From NCBI GenBank assembly GCA_025642065.1, contig JAODUP010000071.1, positions 300,001-364,000 of the forward strand: 64,000 bases of DNA. The letters are read 5' to 3'. Both the position numbers and the translations under genes were made by a program. The DNA is from Paralvinella palmiformis. Lineage: Eukaryota > Annelida > Polychaeta > Terebellida > Alvinellidae. The notes below the pieces were generated by a model, which saw nothing but the letters and a program-made list of their open reading frames with translations, was not told the origin of the DNA and searched no databases. Below, one piece after another: positions 49,441 through 61,914 of the stretch (position 1 is the first letter of the stretch; every line of letters starts with the position of its first letter).

Positions 49441-49964
49441 TATAAAACCTTTTCTCCTCGGTGATGTAACTAATTTTATATGCAGATTGTCGTGAAATTT
49501 TAAATATTATTTTTCATTAAATATTTGTTTAATCGGACAGCAACTGCTTTTTGTACAGATAAAAAATTATAATTTTGAGACGGATCTATAATTATTTGAA
49601 AAACTAAAATTTTGTCATCGGATACGTTGAAATATTGAACTAAATAAAGAAAATTTCACATTTACGTGATTATAAGTTTTCATAACAAAATTCACCACTA
49701 TACATAAACAATAGAAATTATTATTATTTAAGACTGATGATAAGTTCATATAGAACTCAGGCCTGGGCAACTTATACAAATATATATAATTAATACAGGG
49801 CCAAAATTTCGCAAGAATTTACGAGAATCAACGTTGATTTTGCGAGAATCAAGAGAATCAACTTGTATTCACATTAGATGCCCGCTATAAAAAATCGTAA
49901 TTACAGTTAATCTGTATAATCAGTTAATTTGTATATTACCTTAAATATTCAGGCAACACACATA

Positions 49965-50095
<131 letters not shown>

Positions 50096-50322
50096 CTACG
50101 AATGCTTAAAGTCAAACCTGGAAATACAAGCAGTTAGCGAAATTAATGTATCGATTTATATTAATTATTATATTATTATATTTAGATAGTTTGACGATTA
50201 GTGATACATCAGAGGCTACGCTAAACTCGCTCACTAACATATACGTTAAATTGATGTAACGTATGCTGTGTTATAAATGATAATATTTGAATGAGATGTC
50301 ATATTATAATACTCGTATAGTA

Positions 50323-50324
<2 letters not shown>

Positions 50325-50367
<43 letters not shown>
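50325..50367. repeat. (TA)n microsatellite
   Basis: About 21 TA units. Confidence 0.95.
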
Positions 50368-50373
<6 letters not shown>

Positions 50374-50570
50374 GTTTATATAAGATAATATAACTTGACG
50401 GGTTTTTGTTTCAGAAATAGCTAAATGGCAATGTTGACCATTGAGAAAATACTGATGAATTGATTACATGCAGGTATTAAACCAACAAAAGAACGAACAA
50501 ACCAATATGTATATGAAACAATGAGAACACGAATGAATTAATTCTTTGTGTGATATTATTATTATGTGTA

Positions 50571-50597
50571 ATGATGATGATTATGATGATGATGATG

Positions 50598-50634
<37 letters not shown>
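50571..50634. repeat. (GAT)n-(AAT)n trinucleotide array
   Basis: GAT units followed by about 14 AAT units. Confidence 0.95.
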
Positions 50635-50638
<4 letters not shown>

Positions 50639-52897
50639 GACTATCAATTATTATAACTATTATTAAATTCGAATCCATAATTTAGAGGTTTGCAGCGCTG
50701 TGTTCTACCAGTTCCTCTATATCCCAATGTAAATACGTATCGTACCATTCCCAATTCATATATAGGTAAATTTTTGGGTACAAAAGTAGGCAACTTGTAT
50801 GACTAACAAGAAAAGTGAAGAGTAGAGAATGATGCTATGAGTTGAACAAAGAATATCATAAAAGGATCAAATATTTTTGTTGCTGATTATAGTCGAGACG
50901 TGCACGCATGCATTCCTGTGATCAACCAGAACTGCTTCTAAACAATTGCTAATTAGTACACACCAATTAAGCCACTGTATTTTTATTTGTGAATCAATAA
51001 CAAAACAACCACAAGAATAATAATTGGCCTAAAAATAAATTCAAAAGAGAGTGATATTTAAATCAGTTCTCTGTCGTTGAATAGCTTCATTTTTACCCTG
51101 TGAATAACCTCGCGTATTTACTTTATTTATAATATACCCCTCGTACAAAATAGCTAACACGGTTCAATTATATCTTTTTATGTCATTTCTTAAAAAAAAA
51201 CTTTGTTTTCCTTTTAACCTTTTTCTACGAAACAGTCGATATATTTAATTACCACGGTATTAGATCTACAGCCCGGTTTAAATTAGTCAGTACTGGTCAA
51301 GAATTTTAGACAGAGTAATATACGAACCTAAATGCGTTGCTTTCAAACCAGTCGATCATAACGTTAACATATATTTAGTCATAGCGTCTGAACGTTTTGA
51401 CAGTTTTATAAGCGTAAAACGAACTAGCATAGACACTAAAGTGAAAAATAAGTTGTTTTATTTGAAGTTGATTAATGCTGATTAAAATAAGGACCAGCAC
51501 GCCGCCTGTTATACTTCAGCAAGCAGGATATGTATTAATTTCGGAAACAAAAGATCAATTGTTGATGTGAAAATTAACCTATAATCACAAATTGGTTGAC
51601 TGGGAAACCGTGACTAAGATTTATTCGGTAAGTTAACACTAATATATCATAGTAGCCTATATTTTATAAAACATATGTGACAATAACGATAGTTAATTAC
51701 AATTTGGACCGCCTCAGGAGGTACCTAATTACTTAAATTAAATATTTAAAGACTTCATGATATCCTTTCCTATCCTCATATGAATCCTATTCATGTTCTT
51801 TCTCTTGCGCGCTCTCTCTATCTCAATGTCTGTGTATTTTAAACTCTGGGTGATTCATCAGATATTTATTCAGTGAAGCGCCTTTTCATGACGAGGCATG
51901 GTTAATATCCTACTAGTCCCTAAGTCGCCAGCCAAAAATATTTAATTATAATAAACGAATCACCTACGCCTAAGAGTAACACATCCAGGTCAGATGATGT
52001 CAGTTGTGAAAACGTTTATCGTAATTGCTTAAACTTTCCTATTTTTACCTATTTTTCAATTGTTTTATCTTTCTTCAAAGAAATATAGCTTATATATACC
52101 TTTTACCTTAATTGCCTCTGTCTTCAAATATTAACGTATACAACGGGATGCAGACATGAAACGACTATTATTAAAATCGATAGTTTTTTGCTATTAGACA
52201 ATTGACAATTATAACATAACAACCTTAATAACAAGGTATTAATATTTTCAAACCAGACATAATATCTACTATACAAACTATATACATATAATAAGAGTTT
52301 TAGTATTATTAATGATAAGTAGACTTTGAATATCATTGTACATACGGGATATAACTGGACTTATGAGAGATTATTCTATTCCCAAATACAAACGTTAATT
52401 AGGTATACAAATAAAACCGTGGTATAAAACAAACAAACCAAGCGAGCTAAGCCCAATGCCTCTTGTCTGTGCTTGTGTGGGGGAGGTCTGTGCGCGCGCG
52501 CGGGCCCACCCGCTCATTACGGGATAAGTCGCAGCTCGCTCAAGGAGTTAATTCATAATATCATATTTTTTATATCGCAACATTTAATCAAATGTCTCAT
52601 TGGCTGTTTGTCGTATAATATTTGTTTCCAGGCCAAATATGGCACCTGTGGTGTGTCCTGGATTTTCTAACAATTGTTATCGTTGACTTCACAAAGCTTG
52701 ACACATTTGGTTTTACTTTCTGTAATGTAGGCTGTTTTAGAGTAATCCGAATCTTTGTTAATCCTTTTCATATAAGAAACACTACAGGTGTTAAAACTAA
52801 ACTATTACTTCAATATTGAAAGTGTCTCATGACACACTTGCGTCACATTGACACAGCGAACATTGAGAACTGCTGTGGATTTAGTACCTCATGCATC

Positions 52898-52898
<1 letters not shown>

Positions 52899-52941
<43 letters not shown>

Positions 52942-52995
52942 TGTGTGTTTGTGCGTGTGGGTGGGTGCGTACGTGCGTGCGTTTATGTGTGTGTG
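52899..52995. repeat. (CT)n-(GT)n microsatellite
   Basis: CT array followed by irregular GT/GCGT units. Confidence 0.9.
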
Positions 52996-53371
52996 CTTTA
53001 TTTATCTATATTAGGGACATTAAAAATATGGTGCAAAGACGTTAAAAATCGTATAAACTATCCCACCCTCAAACTGTCATTCCATGGTGTTACATTTCTT
53101 ATATGAAAATGGATTCTTTTCCAGAAGTAGATGTATGACTGTTACATTACCCAAAAATATGAAAAAGCTTTTTTCTTTATTTTATATTAACTGCTTAAGA
53201 CATATTTGTAATATACGTTATAAGGATTTGAGGTAGATATGTATATATGTATGTGTGTGTGTGTGTGTGCGTGCGTGTGTGCGCGCGTCCGTGCGTGTGA
53301 GAGAGTGTGTGTATGTGTGAGTGTGTCTGTGAGAACGTTGTGTGTGTGATCAAAATAATATTAATATTATT

Positions 53372-53384
<13 letters not shown>

Positions 53385-53422
<38 letters not shown>
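53385..53422. repeat. (TA)n microsatellite
   Basis: About 19 TA units, downstream of the K+ channel stop codon. Confidence 0.95.
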
Positions 53423-53426
<4 letters not shown>

Positions 53427-53784
53427 GCGAAAACAAATATTGACTAGTGATATTTGGAATTCTGTATAACATTTTTATCAACATATATATAACGGTCGCA
53501 TCATACATAAGTACTAATAACAATAATGACGCTTTCCTGTCAATGAGATGCTAAAGCTAATATAGCAAATGCAACGAGTATTAAAAAAGCTTCGAGAAAT
53601 ATAACTAAAAGTATTATATTTCTTATAAACTGACGATCGGAGTCAACTACGTGATCAATTATTTGTTTGTCTTTCTGATTGTTTGGCCTTATTATAGATC
53701 AAAACTTGGTATACTAGCAACTATGTAGACGAATTTTATCGATCCACCCGCAAAGAGAGACGACACTGTTTTTCATTAACCACT

Positions 53785-55702
53785 TCAGGAAATGGAATCG
53801 CTGTGAATTGAGTTAAATGATGTGATTACACGTGAATGCTCATCGCTGTCGTATTTCTCCATAGAATTGGTCATCAGTGTTATTCCCGAATCACCACCGG
53901 ACGCTTCCAGAGTGCTATCCATTATCCGCTTGCACGACGAATCTCTGCCCTGACGGCTCAGAGAAAACACGTTCAGCGGAATGCCCGGTATACAGTCTTC
54001 CGGATCCGTGATTAATATGGCTGGCACCGTTGATGAGCAGCTGGCTCGCCTTGATGATAGAGGAGAGCTAGGTCCATTAGTGGTAGATGGCGTCTTTTTT
54101 ATCCTTCCCCGGGGAGTTCGACCGAGCGTTGAGGCGACGGAGAGGAAGACCTCGGAGGTCGATGGTGTGACGTTTGCGTTCTTCTTTTTCCACTGACCTG
54201 ACTCGTCTCTCCTCTCTTCCATCTTCATCAGCAGTCGGGAGTAGTTGTAATAATAATTGAAGTTACTGGCTATGATCGGTATCGGCAGGCCGGTTATCAG
54301 CGTGCCAGCGATGGCGCATGCGCTGCCCACTACGTAGCCCCAGCCGGAAGTGGGAACGATCTCGCCGTATCCGACCGTCGTCATCGTTATGATCGACCAC
54401 CAGAAGGCGATCGGGATGCTCGTGAATCCGTTGTCCTCGTTGAATTCGGCGTAGTAGACCAACGTGGAGAAGATCACCATGCCGGTGGAGATGAGGATAA
54501 ACAAGAGAAAGAGCTCCTTCATACTGGATCGGACGGCCAGGTGTAGGATCTTGAAGCCGCGATAATGTCTGGCGAGCTTGAAGAGCCTGAACACCCTGAG
54601 CACGCTGGCCAGACTCAGGTAGGATATCATCAGGTAGAAGTGGCTGCCCTCCCAGATCTCTGGATTGGTCCACTGCAGTAAGAGCACGATCGTCATCGGG
54701 ACGACGCAGAAGATATCGATGATGTTAAATGCGGACTTGAAGAATTGGCACTTCGACGGCGAGCAGATCAAGCGGAGGGTGAGTTCGGTGAAGAACACCA
54801 GCGTACACGTGCTATCCATGTAGTACAGGGCCGGATGGAGGTCCGTCTCGTAGAACATCTGTCTCTTCGGATTCGTGAAGTTGTCGGTCGAGGTTAGGTC
54901 TTCTTCCGGACTGGACACTCGGAACACTGGATGTGTCTCCATGGCTACGACCATTATTGAGATCATGATCAGAATAAACGTGATGGCGGCCCAGACCTGA
55001 AGAAAACATGTCCGTACTTAATTTAGGCATTATTGGCAATCGGAAGAGACAGATTGTTTACATCAGAGTGCAATTAGGCCTCTTTCATTTGTCCAACATA
55101 TTACTTTAGGAACGAGGGGCCTGATCGAGTTCTGCTCTTTGTGCGGATCCAGAGTTTGAACTCCCTCGAAGATAACGCAAGAAAAGTATCAGTGACTCAC
55201 CTACCTTAGCGGAGATTGAAGAATAGGGATGGTCCAATATATGCCACAATCGATGACGCCATTTAGAGTACCATTTTTGGTCTTCATGATCGATCATATG
55301 TTCGGGGCAACAAGACACTGGAACTTTTCGTTCCTGATCTTCGTTGGTCAATATATTCTTCAGTTCTTTCAATGTCTTTCTTTCCTCCTCATCTTCCTTG
55401 TACGCTTTCCAGCAGCAGATGGCGATGCTGTTCTCGTCGATGTTCCAGAATTTTAGTTCGTTTTTGATTGATGGACCACAGATGCAGTGCGCATAATGCA
55501 GCTCTCCAGAACGGTAATAATCCAGGATGGGGCCGAATTTATCCGGATTCCTGTCGAAGTAATATTCACGTTTAATTGGATCGTACGACTGGTCGCTTGG
55601 AGTGAGATTCGCCAAACGTGTGCCGGGAACATTTCGAAGGGTTGATCTGAAAGTGACAAATCGTCTTCCTCCGATGTTCAGAGTTATTCTACTGTTATCC
55701 AT
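53785..55702 (-). CDS. Shaw: voltage-gated K+ channel, Shaw/Kv3 family, complete two-exon gene
   Basis: Exons 55702-55205 (166 codons) and 54996-53785 join in phase 0 across a short intron (donor GTAGGT, acceptor TTCTTCAG), giving 569 aa. It forms K+-selective channel subunits in the plasma membrane. The T1 assembly domain (about 6-100) has RSTLRNVPGTRLA and the zinc motif H69-x5-C75-x20-C96-C97 of non-Shaker families; T1 and core resemble Shaw/Kv3. S1 starts at 167; S2 has the acidic FFTELTLRL (E237); S3 has NIIDIFCVVP (D260). S4 has R300, R303, K306 and R309, with Ser294 and Ser297 where Shaker has its first two arginines. The filter is TTVGYGE (373-378), with Glu where Asp is usual. The S6 hinge is PIP (404-406) rather than PVP. 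The Ser-rich C-terminal tail of about 140 residues has no known domain. The ATG has A at -3. Confidence 0.93.
54997..55204 (-). other. K+ channel intron (phase 0, 208 bp)
   Basis: Removing it joins AAG (Lys166) to GTC (Val167), exactly at the T1-S1 linker/S1 border. Reading through instead gives an unrelated tail and a stop at 55106. Confidence 0.88.
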
Positions 55703-57041
55703 CGTAGTATTAACATTGTTTCACACTCTTATCTTACTGATAATGATGAGATAACGTAAACTGTACTAAGATTGTTTCCAACAGTACTTTCCATGATTCT
55801 GCTTTGTGATCGCGTCATCTGAAAAGTTTGTCAGTTCAACATCCTGATAGGACCAAAACTGGGCGTATCTTTGCTAATATATCTTCTTTTTATAATCACC
55901 AGGATGAACTTCCAATTGTTGTCATATTTCATACGGTGTTTCTCCGCGAACAATTACACAGTTATTCACTATCCATTTTTACAAAAGCAAAGCTATTTCT
56001 CATCGAACACGTAACATTTGTGACAAAACTGAAGCAATGCCTACTCGCGTATGACTGATATTCCCAGTAATCACCTGTTTATAAGAAACTAGCACGCAAA
56101 GTGGTTTAAAACACTCGCTGGCAGCGATTATTGAACAATGTAATTTAACGTTCTGAATGGTTAGCCATGAGTAGCTAATAACCTCGGCCAACCACCCGTC
56201 TGACGGACGGTAACACTCTAATGACAAATGTTTTCGCTGATTGTTCGTTGTTTGGTTTGCAAAAGCAAACAATCAGTAATTAATAGTATACATTCACGTA
56301 AGAAACGCACCACATACGAAGAAGATCAAATGCCCGGCGATAGTCGATTACACTTCAGGCAAACATTTTGTAGACGTTATGGAACACTCGATGCCGACGT
56401 GAAGCGTGTTAAATAATACTGAATCAAGCCCTACTAAGCTCAATGTTACTTATGTTGGATTGATATTTGGCATGACGTCCCGTCACTTTAATCGATCGTT
56501 ACTTATCTTTCACTTGAGTACGTTGCGCCGTTTACGTCTGTGCTTCTAAATATATTGCAATTCTACTCAAATCGGTCATCTAGAAGTTTTAGAAGTTTCG
56601 AATATTTTCATGATTCAAGATACACCGCTCGGTCTATTTATTTTCAGTAACAATAATCGTAGTGTGTGTATCACCAACGAGCATCTGGGTATAAACAAAG
56701 TGTACGCTATCCTACTATTATTTGTTCTACGTTCGGCGACAAAGCTGAGATTAATGTGGCTGGGACTCTTCACTTTTTCGTATACGTGTAAACATAATAA
56801 GATCAGCATTATTGATGTTTCGGTGGTGATGCTGGTGTCGTTCTTGCTGCTGAAACTTGTGGCAGAAATGGTGCTGCAATAGAAACTACAGGAACCATTG
56901 CTAATGCTGCTAATATTATTACAACAACAACAAAAACAACAATAACAGTACTATGGGTTGAGTGTTGGTGGAACGTCCCTACTAAGGATGGTGAAGGATT
57001 ATAGATTTTGTATGATATACTTGTGATTTTCACCAGCCCTC
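55703..57041. other. 5' flank of the K+ channel gene
   Basis: No coding exon seen. The promoter should lie here, as the first coding exon carries the ATG. CCAAT-like and TATA-like strings occur, but none stands out. Confidence 0.3.
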
Positions 57042-58530
57042 CTATTTTATTTATTTATTATGGAATCATACCGTTAGGTACACAACCTGCATACTACAAA
57101 CCATTAACACATTATAACAATAAAAAAAGATAGAATTTCAACAAACAAACAAAAACAATTGAACATGGAAGCACTCGTAGTAATGGTACTAATATAAAAA
57201 AACATACAGCTTTAATGGCAGCACAAGTTATACATTATATCTTTGATTTGTTCTCTATCTAAATTATTCTGGTTTATTCCATATTTTACATCAGTCAGTT
57301 CTTTAATAACATCAATCTTGTCCAATTCCTGGTTCTATATATTTGTAACGACCTTTTCATATATTGATTGAAATGGACTTACACCAGTCTCCAACCATAT
57401 AAATTGACACCAGTTGTTACTAGCAATAGGGTTTAACATATTATTTTCTTTGTATGAAATACATTGATTAAAAAAGTGTAAAAAACCTTTTAAATATCAT
57501 AATTTTAATATGCGCATAACATGACAATGGTTCAATAAAGCATTTAAGGGTTTTGTTTAGTATATCTCAAGCCTTGCGAATGGAAATATTCCAAGCTTTT
57601 AATAACGAACTGAATTCGCTACTATATAGATCCTATAATTCAAAACCATAAAAACCCACTTGTACAATACTTCTGCATTACTGCACGTTTGGTACGTGGT
57701 TGAGCAAAATTAAATTCTTGTACTACGCTATTTATTTTACTAATGATAATACCTCTTTTCACTGATATATCTTTATTGTTGTCACAAAACCTAGTGTATT
57801 GTCCAGATATTTTTGCATTTGTAACTAAAGATAAAGCTTTGTTATTAAGCATAATACATTTAATATGTGCACTTTTTGTGCTACGACCGAAGAATAAACA
57901 TTTTGACTTACTTTTCTTTGGAACAGTACTCCAGTAAATGTATAACCTATGTTGCAATAAGTATTATTTCTAATAACAATACATATCAAAGTTTCCATAT
58001 AATAACAAAAAAAGTATGGGTGACAGAATCGAACCTTTTCGTACTCCATTTGATACACTAACAGTTGTACTACAGACAGTGTTCCATGTAACTCTAGACT
58101 GATGGCGTAAATAAATAAAACGTTATGGTAATAATTTGCTAAATAAAGTGTGAAAGCTAATCCGGTCAAAGGGTTTAGTACAAAACAGAATATATTTGTT
58201 TTCAAAGATTTATAGTAATTAATAGTTTCTTTGACCAATCACGTACATTGTCTAGTTGACTGTTTTCTTTTAAAACCAAACTGTTGCTAGCTTGTTGCTG
58301 ACGCTTCATAACTACGATGAAGAATGATACTCTCAAATACGTTTATCAGTACCGTTGACAAACGTATAGCACGGTAGTTTTCAGATGAATAAATATCAAT
58401 ATCTAATATGGATTTAGAATCCTGTACTGTTGTGGTAGATAAAATGTGTGTCTAGCATTCTGAAAGTTTTGAGATCTACGTGTGGTAAGGATCATATACT
58501 AGAACTGAAATCTCCGGACCAATTCAGCAA
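57042..58530 (-). mobile_element. decayed LINE, 3' half with reverse transcriptase remnants
   Basis: Minus-strand frames, interrupted by stops and shifts, give in order: DSKSILDIDIYSSENYRAI (the NYRPI block), QFGFKRKQST, KETINYYK, then SNGVRKGSILSPILF near 58020-58060 (the conserved GxxQGSxLSPxLF core). After that comes KCLFFGRSTKSAHIKCIMLNN near 57840-57905, a C-terminal block seen in invertebrate LINE proteins. The 3' end has a TGATTCCATAATAAATAAATAAA-type tail near 57045-57070. Catalytic YADD is not readable. The 5' part is missing; the left limit is set by the tail. Confidence 0.8.
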
Positions 58531-59570
58531 TTAATTTCTCGGTTCATAACATTTTGGCGTATTTAATTTTGTAATTTATACACATATTTGTAATTTCACA
58601 TATTATTTTACTTAGCATAGCATAAAATGTGACCCAGTGACGCCCAGGAATTAGAGCTTGTGACGTCATCTGTAATTATACCATAGAATGATCCAGTGAC
58701 TGTAACCTGTATATTTCACACTATATATTCATTTGGGCTTACATCCACAAATAAGTCTTTAAATGACCAAGAGTATACTAAATTATGTCTGCACAGAGTT
58801 TTAGAAGAGTCTGAAAGTTTGCTAACAACAATTTTGTTGCTGTGATACGAAATAATAATTCTGATGTCTTCCCTGCTCTAAGCTATGATTACAGTAGATA
58901 CAGATGACAACACAAGACCCATCATTATGCAATGGTTATTGATATTAAGTATAAACATACTGTTTGTGGAATATTTTCTGTTCACTTTATTAAATGTTAT
59001 CACTTAGTTAGTTAGTTCGTTCGAGAGTAGTATCTCTCCGACCAAGACGGTGACTCCGCCTCAGCTGTATTGCTCAGGTATCCCGGGAACTCCTCATAGA
59101 TGTGATAGAGTTTGTGTCCGTTTTGATTGTGTAGCCTGGTATTTTTGGTTTGTCTGGGATGTTCTGCAGGTATTTACCAAGTTTGTGAGTGAAACTGGTC
59201 ACGGAGCATCCTTTCCGGCGACGGATATTTATTGGAAGGCTGTTGAAAAGCTGTGGACCCCTAATTTGAAGGCTCCATATCTAATTTTACCAGAGGCACA
59301 CTGTTTTATTTGGAGGACTCGGCACAAGCGACTATGCCTTGTTGGTGTGTATGATTTTATTCCAACATTTGGGGCAATTCCTTCTAGAAATAAATAAATA
59401 TGTTTTTCATCAGATTGCTTGTTTAGAGTTATAAAGCTATCACATAAACATATCGAACATCTTATAAGAGTACAGGTAGCCTTCAACCAATGCTTCAGCA
59501 TTAATTGTGAAAACTCTGCAACATAATTACCTTTTTGCGTATACGATTGCATTGTATTGAAACTATTTCT

Positions 59571-59660
59571 ACTACTGCTGCTGCTGCTGCTACTACTGCT
59601 ACTACTACTACTCTTATTACTACCACCACTACTACTATTACTACAACAACTATTACTGCT
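59571..59660. repeat. (CTG)n/(CTA)n trinucleotide array
   Basis: Mixed CTG, CTA, TTA and CCA triplets over about 90 bp. Confidence 0.9.
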
Positions 59661-60906
59661 GCCGATACTATTTAAATTACAAACAATAATAACAATAAGT
59701 GTCGGTTTCTAAATCTGAGCTATTTTAATAGTTATTTTCGTTAACATAATCACAGTGGGCAGAATATCAGAGATACTCCAGTTACCGTATTTTGGTATTT
59801 TTCAGGAGCTGTATATTTTCTTTTATGGATATCCACGAAGGTGGGGGATTGTAAACACACAGGACAATCTAGATGTTGTTCACACGTAACATGCCTGATA
59901 ACCAATTACAACAATTTTTATTAAAACCTGAGATGTAGTGGTTAATTTTTTTAATAATTTGTGGTGATCTGCCATGTAACAGACCATTGAAGAAGTTAGC
60001 AGAGGTTTCCCAGACCTCGTTGTTGGTGGGAAGGGGTTCACCGTAATGGCCTATTTTCAAGAATTCCACCCACCACCATCTTCTCTACCATTTGGGACTC
60101 TCTGTCCTTGCAAGACCAACAATGTCCTTTGGACCTTGTTGAATGATGCCCTGTTGTTGCTGGTTGCGAAGAGGCCCCATAACAGTCCAAGATTCAGGGT
60201 AACAAAATGTAGGTTGCAACTGCGTAGGATAACATCCAGCTGACTGGAAATAGTTAAAAATTACATAGAATATCATTTATAGTTCTTGAACGGATAACAA
60301 AAGAAAATTGTTATTAATCTGACACAACATGTCTGCTCCAATTGATGATCTTCATAGACGTTGTCTCTGTTCTCTTTTTTTATTTAATGTCCAGTATTAA
60401 GTGATTTGGTGGTTTTGGTTGCAGTAACATTTTCACGATCAAAGACTGTATAACTATATCATTGATGTCACTGAAGAATCGATATACAAAATGTTGTGAT
60501 TTATAGAATAGTAATTATCATTTTTGAGTTGCAGATATAAGTTTTTTATCAGCTTTCTTCTGTCAGTAATATGCATTTAGATGATTCACGTGTTGTTTGC
60601 TGCGAGCTGTGGTATCAAATGGTATGTTTTTTACGTGCTTCCGCTTTTTGTACGTAGCCTGCATGTAGCCGCTTTCCTGTGGGCGTGACATGTTTGTCGC
60701 GTACGAAAAGCGAATTAGCTGGTTCCCACAGGCTGATGAGTAGACCAGACACATACGCACACATCTATCAATATGTGGAGGTATGGAACATTTAATTTTT
60801 AGATTAATGTATGTATAGTTGTATTTAGATTTATGGAGGTAGGTCTCGAAGGATATTTAGATATGTTGATGCTCTGTGCCTGTTGCCTCTTTATATGTAC
60901 CCTAAA

Positions 60907-60923
60907 ACACACACACACACAAC

Positions 60924-60953
<30 letters not shown>
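60907..60953. repeat. (AC)n-(TA)n-(GT)n palindromic microsatellite
   Basis: CA units, TA units, then GT units, so the two ends are self-complementary. Confidence 0.9.
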
Positions 60954-60954
<1 letters not shown>

Positions 60955-61914
60955 AACATTTAAGACCCACCTGGAAAATTTAAAGTATAGTGTTAAAATT
61001 AAAGGATTCTAGTAGTTCCAAGTGTTTGCACCATATACAGTTCTTGCAACCATTAGAAGTTCATTCTACTGAGCATATACTTTCAGATTCTGTTGCTTTT
61101 CTGCTTGATTGAATTTGAAAACTTGACTTTCTTTTTTGTGTATAACATAGTTGTACACATGTCTAATATTAAAACTATATCTGGCATAATAACACAATTT
61201 GGATTATCGCCAAATATGATCCATGCCATACTATATGTGCCCTGATACACACATACATATATATATAATGACAAATATAATGATACATTTGTTAAGAGTA
61301 TCCATGATTCATCGTGTTCTTTGAGTGTAAAGGTGGAATTTAAATATCTGTCGGAACAATGGAAGACACAGCGTACCTCAATCATGTCATGTAATAAATA
61401 TATATGTTTGATTCATGTATAGGTGAAAATGTTTTAATTTAAATTACACACACACACATATAAAATCATGATAGGATTTTATGTGATGTGGAGTAATTAG
61501 ACGTATATGTGGTCCCCCATGTAGGATCCATTGCCATTTTCTGTCAATTTCAGTTTAAAAAATTGGTTTTTAATGTCCCAAAATAGTGATAATTATCATG
61601 TTTTCATGGGTGTTAAACTTTGTTGATTTAGTAACATTTCGGTGGTCATCATGCTTATGTCTATGTTAATGTTTGTAAATGAAGAAAATGCATGCAAGTG
61701 TTCTTCTGAAGTAGAAAGCTTTGGTAATTTTTATTTATGTGTGACTTAAATATGAATTTTATAATTGATGATACACTGTCTATGTTTTACTTAATTTGTA
61801 ACTTTTGCTTGTCACCTTCTATACAATTGGCATGTAAATAGCACCTATGCTCGAGTGCAGTTACTGATTTGCTGGTTGTATGGCATAAATAATTTATTAT
61901 TATTATTACTCTAA

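Larger units (their letters stand above)
58531..61914. other. gene-free stretch
   Basis: No exon supported. Open frames at 59050-59397 (115 codons) and 60046-60243 have no family motif. A trinucleotide array is at 59571-59660 and a CA/TA/GT array at 60907-60953. Confidence 0.45.

Noticed and set aside
54263..54673. 136-codon minus-strand frame inside the K+ channel gene
   Set aside because: Out-of-frame shadow of the S3-S6 coding exon.
59050..59397. 115-codon plus-strand frame
   Set aside because: No recognisable motif and no support; may be part of an unrecognised repeat.
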